64,000 nucleotides of DNA from CAVXEF01 sp963827315 (lineage in GTDB: Bacteria; Planctomycetota; Phycisphaerae; Sedimentisphaerales; Anaerobacaceae), in NCBI GenBank assembly GCA_963827315.1, contig CAWHAL010000004.1, positions 248,001 through 312,000 on the forward strand, read 5' to 3'. The position numbers were made by a program, and so were the translations under genes. This document shows, in pieces, positions 58,235-64,000 of the stretch. Within the stretch, counting starts at the first letter, position 1. Every line of letters begins with the position of its first letter. Below the pieces are notes generated by a model. The model did not search any database and was not told the origin of the DNA. It worked only from the letters and a program-made list of their open reading frames with translations.

Positions 58235-59803
58235 ATGTGGTCTTTGAGGAAAACAAGTCCGAGGCGAACTCAGCTCCGCAAAACCCTTGCGGCGGAGCGA
58301 TACTCCCATATAAGCCGGCTCTTCAACGTTGATGTTATTATTTCGGTTCTTTTATGGCTGCTTTTTGTTGTCCTGTGCATCCCCATTTTGTCATTCGAGT
58401 TGATTCTACAGCACAACTTTTGGAAAATGATACCTCTGACCATAGTGGTGTTGTTAGTCTCCGTGGCGGGGGCTTTTTACATCTGTCGCTACCAGGGCCG
58501 GATAATAAAAAATCACGCCAGGGCTGCGGCACTGGCAGGCCTGTTTATTCTGTTGCTGGCGACAACAAAGTTCGGCTCACTGGTGACTCAGCAGGCGTAC
58601 TGGGCCACAGGAACCGCCGTCACCGCAGCGATAATTTTGACCGTCGCGTATAGTCAGCGATTCGCAATAGGAATGACTGTATTCTATTGTTTCTTTGCCT
58701 GTTTCGCTGTCGGACAAATGGCGGATATAAGGCTCCTTATTACTATGGCTGCCGGAGGCTTTGTCTGCTGCCTTTCTTTGAAAGAGATTCGTACCAGACT
58801 AAGGCTTCTCGAGGTCAGTGTTACAGCAGCGGCCGTAGTCTTCATAACGGCAGCCAGCATGGACTTTTTGCTGCACGCCCCAAAGTTTTCTGTGGCCTTT
58901 GCTGACGCAGCCTGGAACGCCGCCGCTACTATTCTCGTCGGACTGCTCATCCAAAGCCTGCTGCCGCTTATCGAAAAAGTGTTTCGAATAGCTACAAGCA
59001 TGACACTGCTGGATTATACTGATGCGAATCAGCCGCTTTTGAAGCGACTCGCAATGGAAGCGCCCGGCACATTCAGCCACAGCTTGCTGATTGGTTCTGT
59101 TGCTGAGGCCGCCGCAGAAGCAATCGGCCGAAATGGTCTCCTGTGCAGGGTCGGCGCCTATTACCACGATATCGGAAAAATCAATAAGCCCGGCTATTTC
59201 ATCGAAAATGAGCTCGGCCCGATGAGCCGCCATAAGGAGCTGTCGCCTGCGATGAGCCAGTTGATTATCGTCGGCCATGTCAAAGACGGCATAGAGTTGG
59301 CAAAGGAGTATGGTCTGCCCGCCGTGCTCCGGCAGTTCATCGAAACGCACCACGGCACAACGCTGGTCGAGTATTTCTACAACGCAGCCAAAAAAAAGAG
59401 GCAGGACGAAAATTTCGGTGTGCCTTCCGAAAGTGAGTTCAGATACGCTGGTCCAAAGCCCAGAACAAAGGAAGCGGCAATCGTTATGCTCGCCGACGCC
59501 GTCGAAGGTGCCGTAAGGTCTCTGCCGGAGGTTATACCTACAAAGATAGAAACAGTCGTACACAACATGGCTATGAAACGCCTGCAGGATGGCCAGTTCG
59601 ACGAGTGCGACCTGTCTCTGCGCGAGCTCAGTCAGATAGAAACAAGTATATCCAAAACTCTCACTGCTCACTATCACGGCAGAATTAAGTACCCGACCCC
59701 GCCTGATACGATGCTCGAGCGTAGCCTCGTAAAAGAACCAAAAACCGAAATAGCCGAAGATACAGAATCCCATCCTCAGCAGTCAGACCAAAATGACGAC
59801 TAA
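58235..59803 (+). CDS. HD-family membrane phosphohydrolase (PgpH/YqfF-like, short form)
   Basis: 522 residues. Seven or so membrane helices (about 33-255) are followed by a cytoplasmic HD domain: G-T-F-S-H-S-L-L-I-G, Y-Y-H-D-I-G-K-I-N-K-P, Q-L-I-I-V-G-H-V-K-D-G and T-H-H-G-T-T. In Firmicutes PgpH/YqfF (about 700-750 residues), an extracytoplasmic 7TMR-HDED domain precedes the helices and the enzyme degrades cyclic di-AMP. Here that sensor domain is absent, since the first helix begins at about residue 33. GAAGGTG precedes the ATG. It lies in the phoH-HD-ybeY-recO order. Confidence 0.88.
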   Translation: MWSLRKTSPRRTQLRKTLAAERYSHISRLFNVDVIISVLLWLLFVVLCIPILSFELILQHNFWKMIPLTIVVLLVSVAGAFYICRYQGRIIKNHARAAALAGLFILLLATTKFGSLVTQQAYWATGTAVTAAIILTVAYSQRFAIGMTVFYCFFACFAVGQMADIRLLITMAAGGFVCCLSLKEIRTRLRLLEVSVTAAAVVFITAASMDFLLHAPKFSVAFADAAWNAAATILVGLLIQSLLPLIEKVFRIATSMTLLDYTDANQPLLKRLAMEAPGTFSHSLLIGSVAEAAAEAIGRNGLLCRVGAYYHDIGKINKPGYFIENELGPMSRHKELSPAMSQLIIVGHVKDGIELAKEYGLPAVLRQFIETHHGTTLVEYFYNAAKKKRQDENFGVPSESEFRYAGPKPRTKEAAIVMLADAVEGAVRSLPEVIPTKIETVVHNMAMKRLQDGQFDECDLSLRELSQIETSISKTLTAHYHGRIKYPTPPDTMLERSLVKEPKTEIAEDTESHPQQSDQNDD

Positions 59804-59853
59804 TTACCATTTAACCATTTAACCAATTAACCATTTAACCAATTACCATTAAT
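59804..59853. repeat. 'taaccatttaaccaatt' tandem words
   Basis: Six to seven tandem variants of ttaaccatt/ttaaccaat fill the whole gap between the HD gene and ybeY. The same word family, in part on the other strand, is at 7464-7517. Confidence 0.7.
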
Positions 59854-60324
59854 ATGGGGCGCCGAAAGCAAACCCAAAATGTATCTGTTCAAATAACAAA
59901 AGACTTCGATGGTCTGAGGCTGAATCTGCCTAAGCTCAAAAAGCTCATCAAGGCAGTTTGCAGTCGCTTCAAACTCTATAAGGCGATGGTCACAGTCGCG
60001 ATAGTTGACGACGCAGAAATCCGAAAACTAAACAAGCGCTTCCGCAATCGCCGTTCCTCGACGGACTGTTTGAGCTTTGACTTGTCGGATGGCGAGCCGC
60101 GCTCTGTGAAATCGTTTGAGTTGTTCGTGAATGCTGAAAGGGCTGTCAAAGAAGCCAACAACCGGGGCCACTCAGGCCAGGCGGAGATTGCCCTCTACAT
60201 AACTCATTCCCTGCTTCACAACCTCGGCTTCGACGACTCCGACCCGAAACTTGCTAAAAAAATGCACGATACCGAGGACGAAATACTCCGGCAGTTCGGC
60301 TTCGGAACCGTGTATAATACATAG
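59854..60324 (+). CDS. ybeY: Endoribonuclease YbeY (16S rRNA maturation) with altered third metal ligand
   Basis: 156 residues. YbeY is a zinc RNase for 16S rRNA 3'-end maturation and ribosome quality control. Hallmarks: L-N-K-R-F-R-N-R-R-S-S-T-D-C-L-S-F-D (the usual x-D-V-L-S-F is altered to D-C-L-S-F) and a metal site H-S-L-L-H-N-L-G-F-D-D. In most YbeY proteins the latter is H-x-x-x-H-x-x-x-x-x-H; here the third ligand is Asp. Asp can bind zinc, so activity may remain. It precedes recO by 41 nt. Confidence 0.9.
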   Translation: MGRRKQTQNVSVQITKDFDGLRLNLPKLKKLIKAVCSRFKLYKAMVTVAIVDDAEIRKLNKRFRNRRSSTDCLSFDLSDGEPRSVKSFELFVNAERAVKEANNRGHSGQAEIALYITHSLLHNLGFDDSDPKLAKKMHDTEDEILRQFGFGTVYNT

Positions 60325-60365
60325 ATAGGACGCATCAAAATTTGTAAAGTCGCCGACCAGCAAAA

Positions 60366-61124
60366 ATGCTGACTAAAGACTCAGCCATCTGCATACGGGC
60401 CGTTGATTACTCTGAGACCTCTCAGATTGTAACGTTTTTCGCTAAGGCGACCGGCAAATTCACCGCCATCGCGAAAGGCTCGAAACGGCCAAAATCGGTT
60501 TTCGATGGCCCAATCGAAATTTTCTCGCTCGGCCGAATTGTCTTCTCCGACTCGAACAGAGAAAAACTCGCCACACTGACCGAATTCCAGCAAAAGCAAG
60601 CACTTACAGGCCTATCCGGAAACCTTTTTGCATTAAACTGCGCTTTATTTGCTATTGAACTATTAAACAGCCTGACGGATGACTATGACCCGCACCCTCA
60701 GCTTTTCGATTCGCTGCTGCAATTCCTGCAAAACATTAACGATTTACGAGGGCCGAGGGCCGGGGGCCGAGCGACGATTTTACCGCTGATATTGTTCCAG
60801 CTCGTTTTGCTGAAAGAGGTTGGGTTAATGCCGGTTTTGAATTATTGCGTCAATTGTAAAACGGGTCACGGGTCACAGGTCACGGGTCACGAATTCTACT
60901 TCAGCAGTGCTGCGAATGGAATCGTCTGCCGGGACTGCGAAGCTAACTTTCCAGATAAAATCAAGGTAACTACCTCCGCTGCCAAGTGCTTGGCTGACCT
61001 GAAGTTACTTGCGGAGGCAAACGAAAAAACTCTTAGCCAAATCGAGAAGCTTCTGATTAGCCACTTCACTTATACCCTCGGCCGACGGCCGAAATTGGCA
61101 AAGCACATCCTGAACAGTCTGTGA
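60366..61124 (+). CDS. recO: DNA repair protein RecO
   Basis: 252 residues. RecO loads RecA with RecR at single-strand gaps. N-terminal OB fold (I-C-I-R-A-V-D-Y-S-E-T-S-Q-I-V-T-F-F; A-K-G-S-K-R-P-K-S) and a C-terminal helical domain with a Cys-4 site (N-Y-C-V-N-C and C-R-D-C). Odd: two in-frame tandem repeats. L-R-G-P-R-A-G-G-R at about 128-136 is coded by a gagggccgagggcc word (60748-60773), and T-G-H-G-S-Q-V-T-G-H by gggtcacgggtcacaggtca (60861-60890), right inside the Cys-4 region. Both look like recent expansions. Confidence 0.93.
   Translation: MLTKDSAICIRAVDYSETSQIVTFFAKATGKFTAIAKGSKRPKSVFDGPIEIFSLGRIVFSDSNREKLATLTEFQQKQALTGLSGNLFALNCALFAIELLNSLTDDYDPHPQLFDSLLQFLQNINDLRGPRAGGRATILPLILFQLVLLKEVGLMPVLNYCVNCKTGHGSQVTGHEFYFSSAANGIVCRDCEANFPDKIKVTTSAAKCLADLKLLAEANEKTLSQIEKLLISHFTYTLGRRPKLAKHILNSL
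60861..60890 (+). repeat. In-frame 'gggtcac' tandem word inside recO
   Basis: Four copies of gggtcac/aggtcac in 30 nt, encoding T-G-H-G-S-Q-V-T-G-H between the two Cys pairs of the RecO zinc-type site. Confidence 0.75.
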
Positions 61125-61130
61125 GGTTAG

Positions 61131-61157
61131 CCCCGTTGCTTGCGACGGGGGTTTCCT
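61131..61157 (+). terminator. Terminator after recO (first)
   Basis: CCCCGT-tgcttgcg-ACGGGG followed by GTTTCCTT: a 6-bp GC stem, extended by inner pairs, with a T-rich tail. Confidence 0.65.
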
Positions 61158-61166
61158 TATCATTTA

Positions 61167-61189
61167 CCCCCCGGCACTGTCGGGGGTTT
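61167..61189 (+). terminator. Terminator after recO (second)
   Basis: CCCCCCG, loop gcactgt, CGGGGG and TTT. Ten nt after the first hairpin, so the operon ends in two tandem terminators. Confidence 0.65.
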
Positions 61190-61229
61190 ACTCAACTTCG
61201 CGTTCCTGCCTCCAGTTCGGACGAGTTTA

Positions 61230-61264
61230 CCCCGTGAGATGTGTCTTTTACTATCTCACTGGGG
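61230..61264. repeat. 35-bp palindromic element, copy 5
   Basis: CCCCGTGAGAT ... ATCTCACTGGGG. The best match to copy 4, 46 kb away; it stands between the recO terminators and the restriction-modification locus. Confidence 0.75.
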
Positions 61265-61354
61265 CGGCCTCCGGCAGTAACGCTCCAAAATTCACAAATT
61301 CTCAATCTTGATTGCCTCTTGCAAATTACTCGGCAGGGTTTACACTAATGGCCT

Positions 61355-61462
61355 ATGGCAAAGAAATCTAAATCCAATCATAGGAAAACTCTAGTGAGCG
61401 GCAAGCTATCCTCTCTGTTCGATACACGGGTCATTTATTGCGGCGATAACCTCGAACAATGA
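61355..61462 (+). pseudogene. N-terminal remnant of a DNA methyltransferase
   Basis: A 35-codon frame from ATG 61355: A-K-K-S-K-S-N-H-R, then G-K-L-S-S-L-F-D-T and V-I-Y-C-G-D-N-L-E-Q, then TGA. The last 20 residues match the opening of N6-adenine methyltransferases that read '...R-V-I-Y-C-G-D-N-L-x-x-L-x-x-L-P-D'. The frame stops where that similarity would run on, and its TGA overlaps the ATG (ATGA) of the methyltransferase at 61459. I take it as a remnant of another methyltransferase gene. It could alternatively act as a translated leader of the pair. Confidence 0.6.
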
Positions 61463-62736
61463 AAAAAACTTGGGTTAATATTATGACAAAATACAGAATT
61501 ATAATTGGTGATTCAAGACAAATGACTGAGATAGATGATAAATCTGTTCAGCTCATTATAACTTCGCCTCCTTACTGGCAATTAAAAGATTATGGCAACG
61601 GCGGTCAGATAGGGTTTGACGATACTTACGAAAATTATATAAACAATCTTAACCTTGTATGGAACGAGTGTTTTCGAGCTCTCGAGGATGGATGCCGATT
61701 ATGTGTAAATATCGGCGACCAGTTTGCGCGGTCGGTTTATTATGGCAGATATAAAATAATTCCTATTCGTACCGAAATAATCAAATTCTGTGAAACAATC
61801 GGGTTTGATTATATGGGGGCTATTATTTGGCAAAAGGTTACAACCTGTAACACTACTGGCGGTGCTACGATTATGGGTTCTTTCCCGTATCCGCGAAACG
61901 GCATTATCAAAATTGATTATGAATTCATTCTGATTTTCAAAAAGCCCGGCATCTGCAAAGCAGTGTCAAAAGATATCAAGGACAAATCAAAGCTGACCAC
62001 CGAAGAATGGAATCAGTATTTTGCCGGTCATTGGAATATCCCCGGTGAAAAACAAAATGGCCATTTGGCTATGTTTCCGGAAGAAATTCCCCGCCGGCTT
62101 ATTAGAATGTTCAGCTATGTCGGCGATACAATATTAGACCCGTTTGTCGGAAGCGGGACAACATCTCTGGCAGCAAAAAACCTCGAAAGAAATTCGATAG
62201 GATATGAAATAAATTCTAGTTTCATACCTGTCATCAAAGAGAAGCTTGGTTTAAAGAAAAATGGATTTTTTGATAAGTTTAATATTGAACTTGTACAAAA
62301 TAGAGAAGATGAAACTAACTGGAAAGAGGAAATAAATAAATTGCCTTACGTTTTTAAAGACCCCGTAAAATTCGACAAAAAAATCGACCCTCGGAAATTA
62401 CAGTTTGGTTCTAAAATTAACGGCGATAGCCGGAAAAGACAGGATTATCATAGTGTAAGAAAAGTTATTTCTCCTACAGAACTTGAACTTGATGACGGCC
62501 TGAAAATTCGCCTGATAGGTATAAAGGAAAAGACTGAGAAGAAAGCTCAAGCCATTGAATTTTTGCAGTCGAAAACCAAAGGCCAGAAAGTTTTTATGAA
62601 ATTCGGCCATACGAAACACGACAGCCAAAATAACCTGTTGTGTTATTTGTATTTACAGAACAAAACTTTTATTAACCGCCATCTGCTTAAACAGGGCTTT
62701 GTGGAAGTAGATGACAGTGCACGGCAACTTAACTGA
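61459..62736 (+). CDS. Type II DNA methyltransferase (beta class) with SNase-like C-terminal domain
   Basis: 425 residues from ATG 61459 (ATG 61483 also possible). Motif IV T-S-P-P-Y-W lies at 35-40 and motif I D-P-F-V-G-S-G-T-T at 227-235; this order (IV before I) defines the beta class, which modifies N4-cytosine or N6-adenine. The last 100 residues (about 325-425) resemble a staphylococcal-nuclease-like domain: I-R-L-I-G-I, then a middle K-V-F-M-K-F and N-R-H-L-L-K-Q-G-F-V-E-V. The nuclease residues are not obvious, so this domain may only bind DNA. The coding DNA is richer in A+T than the flanking genes. It is paired with the endonuclease gene 20 nt downstream. Confidence 0.88.
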   Translation: MKKTWVNIMTKYRIIIGDSRQMTEIDDKSVQLIITSPPYWQLKDYGNGGQIGFDDTYENYINNLNLVWNECFRALEDGCRLCVNIGDQFARSVYYGRYKIIPIRTEIIKFCETIGFDYMGAIIWQKVTTCNTTGGATIMGSFPYPRNGIIKIDYEFILIFKKPGICKAVSKDIKDKSKLTTEEWNQYFAGHWNIPGEKQNGHLAMFPEEIPRRLIRMFSYVGDTILDPFVGSGTTSLAAKNLERNSIGYEINSSFIPVIKEKLGLKKNGFFDKFNIELVQNREDETNWKEEINKLPYVFKDPVKFDKKIDPRKLQFGSKINGDSRKRQDYHSVRKVISPTELELDDGLKIRLIGIKEKTEKKAQAIEFLQSKTKGQKVFMKFGHTKHDSQNNLLCYLYLQNKTFINRHLLKQGFVEVDDSARQLN

Positions 62737-62756
62737 GTTTTTGAAGAGTAGTCCAA

Positions 62757-63389
62757 ATGCCTAAAGAATGGATACTAAACGGCGCAAATATGCGATGGGG
62801 GCTTACACGCAAGAATAAAGTCGGTCCTGTCGCTGAGCATATAAGAAAATGTGCCCCGAAAACGGTAGAAGAATGGGAGCAATATTATTATTCAAACGTA
62901 TACGCTCGGGAACATTTAGAGCAGCTTGGCAGGACACTGTTTATAAAAGTGACAGAAATTTGCCAGGCTGAGATAGAAAGCATCACCGAACAGGATTGTA
63001 TTAACTTTTTAATTGACCTTGTTATTTCGAGAACATTCGATGGTTACAAATCTGAAATTCAAACTATTTATGGTCGTCTCGAAAAAGAATTAGGAGTGAA
63101 AATACTCCCCGCACCTGATGAATGGGATAGGGGTTATAACGTTGATTTCTATATTGATGTCAAAGGAAGCTACGTCGGTTTACAAATTAAACCGGCCGGT
63201 TATGCTTATATTACACAAATAATAAATGAACTCGAATTCCAAAAAAGTACACATGAGAAATTCACAAAAAAATATGGTGGTAAAGTTTTTTACATTATTT
63301 CGATAACCGAAGGAAAAAACAAAATCATTCACAATCCTCAAATTATCCCTGAAATTCAGCAGGAGATAAAACGATTAAGCGAAAAATGA
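62757..63389 (+). CDS. MjaI-like type II restriction endonuclease
   Basis: 210 residues. The N-terminal K-E-W-I-L-N-G-A-N with V-G-P-V-A-E-H-I-R-K-C and K-T-V-E-E-W-E-Q-Y-Y fits the MjaI family of restriction enzymes, whose founding member recognises CTAG; the match is from memory. A PD-(D/E)xK-like site can be seen as N-V-D-F-Y-I-D-V-K-G then G-L-Q-I-K-P. It forms a cassette with the methyltransferase. Codons are A+T rich as in its partner. Its stop overlaps the ATG of a TsaC fragment (ATGA). The recognition site cannot be told from sequence. Confidence 0.75.
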   Translation: MPKEWILNGANMRWGLTRKNKVGPVAEHIRKCAPKTVEEWEQYYYSNVYAREHLEQLGRTLFIKVTEICQAEIESITEQDCINFLIDLVISRTFDGYKSEIQTIYGRLEKELGVKILPAPDEWDRGYNVDFYIDVKGSYVGLQIKPAGYAYITQIINELEFQKSTHEKFTKKYGGKVFYIISITEGKNKIIHNPQIIPEIQQEIKRLSEK

Positions 63390-63526
63390 AAACAACAGTT
63401 TTGAAAATAAACAACCCTTTAAAAGATATTGTGGAGACTAAAAAAGCCGCTGATTTCATTGGCACTGGCGGGTTTGTCGTTTTTCCTACTGAAACTGTTT
63501 GCGGAATTGCCTACAAACTGGCATAA
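63386..63526 (+). pseudogene. N-terminal remnant of threonylcarbamoyl-AMP synthase (TsaC/Sua5/YrdC)
   Basis: 46 codons from ATG 63386: K-T-T-V-L-K-I-N, then I-G-T-G-G-F-V-V-F-P-T-E-T-V-C-G-I-A-Y-K-L-A and TAA. The G-G-F-V-V-F-P-T-E-T-V-x-G motif is the signature of the TsaC/Sua5 family, whose proteins are about 180-340 residues; everything after the first strand-helix is missing. Sequence after the stop is repeat-rich non-coding DNA. A functional tsaC must lie elsewhere, since the modified tRNA base t6A is essential in most bacteria. Confidence 0.75.
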
Positions 63527-63898
63527 AGATAAATAGTGGCCGTTTATTTTTCCCCATCCGCTGTTGCTGCCTGCGGTTCGGATACTATTTTTACTCGTAC
63601 GCCTTTGGCGTACTTACTGTATGTTTCCTCATCGCGGCCTCCGGCACCAACAGCAGAGTCTTAAGTCTCCTGTCCTCTGTCGTCCGTCTTCTGCTCTATG
63701 CTACCCGCTACTCCCTCCATTGCTTACCCCTCCCCCTCTATTTTGCCCTTGCCCCACTTGCCTCGAATCTTTTTATATCCACAATATCCACTGCATTACC
63801 TGATGCCCTGATGTTCTGATACCCTTTCTACTCCCTTTGTGCCTCTGTGCCTTTGTCTCTCTGTGCCTTCGCGCCCGCAAATTGGCGGCGCGATTATT
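63527..63898. other. Non-coding region of dispersed words
   Basis: Contains cgtacgcctttggcgtac (palindromic, about 63597-63614), tctcctgtcctctgtcgtcc words (63665-63690, as at 5360), and ctttgtgcctctgtgccttt words (63836-63870, as at 13930). No gene was seen. Confidence 0.55.
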
Positions 63899-64000
63899 TG
63901 CGCAAGGGGGTACATCAATCACTGTCCAAAACGCACCAATTTCTTGCAATTTTTGTAAATTTCTTGTAATTTTTTGAAATTTTTGCAAATTTTTTACAAT
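63899..64000. repeat. Long dispersed repeat, copy 2 (cut by window end)
   Basis: The 57-nt core 63899-63955 matches 15253-15309 with one mismatch; degenerate aaattt/tgcaattttt units follow to the window end. Confidence 0.8.

Overview
The window looks like a chromosomal segment of a planctomycete of the class Phycisphaerae, probably an anaerobic lineage known mainly from metagenomes. The clues are the PVC-type 'small basic protein' (16389-16655), an exported protein with a dockerin-like tail of the kind abundant in Phycisphaerae (9342-9953), a short exported protein with an N-L-E-P-N-A-P-P-G stretch seen in planctomycete proteins, a V/A-type rather than F-type ATP synthase cluster, and a mur cluster showing that peptidoglycan is made. 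Base composition is near 50% G+C by eye, and intergenic space is full of short tandem 'words' and palindromes. No rRNA, tRNA or CRISPR array was seen.

Layout. 1-4532: V-type ATPase genes C(partial)-F-A-B-D. 4569-5294: SAM hydrolase on the minus strand. 5489-9309: promoter, dnaG (frameshifted in this sequence) and rpoD. 9342-10425: two exported proteins on the minus strand. 10426-15577: accessory island with two repeat-rich stretches around a 693-residue TerB-like protein and a small membrane protein. 15632-19575: membrane protein, small basic protein, S1C protease and a large exported protein. 19600-25483 (minus): nusA-infB-rbfA-endonuclease III-like-hisG, preceded by a perfect sigma70-type promoter, a leader of about 270 nt and an intrinsic terminator just before nusA. 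26121-31464: membrane protein, pyrF, murD, two PilZ proteins, cobalamin adenosyltransferase. 31546-35838: a 1430-residue exported TlpA-like/carboxypeptidase-regulatory-repeat protein. 36012-42643: ispD, an M6-like peptidase and murC-murB-ddl-ftsQ-like. 42921-46571 (minus): TPR protein, two YkgJ-type proteins and ilvD. 46733-54052: two lipoproteins, HIT protein, dGTPase-like, a PgpA-UppP fusion, a radical SAM protein and a membrane protein. 54180-61124: purA, uppS, cdsA, phoH, HD phosphohydrolase, ybeY, recO. 61355-63526: a type II restriction-modification pair (beta-class methyltransferase with SNase-like tail plus MjaI-like endonuclease) between two truncated gene remnants. The end of the window is repeat-rich non-coding DNA.

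How the genes fit together. Most of the window is housekeeping: ion-driven ATP synthesis, replication priming and the primary sigma factor, the translation/termination operon, peptidoglycan precursor synthesis (murD, murC, murB, ddl, uppS, UppP), isoprenoids (ispD, uppS), phospholipids (cdsA, PgpA) and the phoH-HD-ybeY-recO group. The points most worth a second look are the PgpA-UppP fusion, the promoter/leader/terminator unit in front of nusA, the dnaG frameshift, the five-copy 35-bp palindrome family, tandem words embedded in frame in murD and recO, and the restriction-modification cassette wedged between gene fragments.
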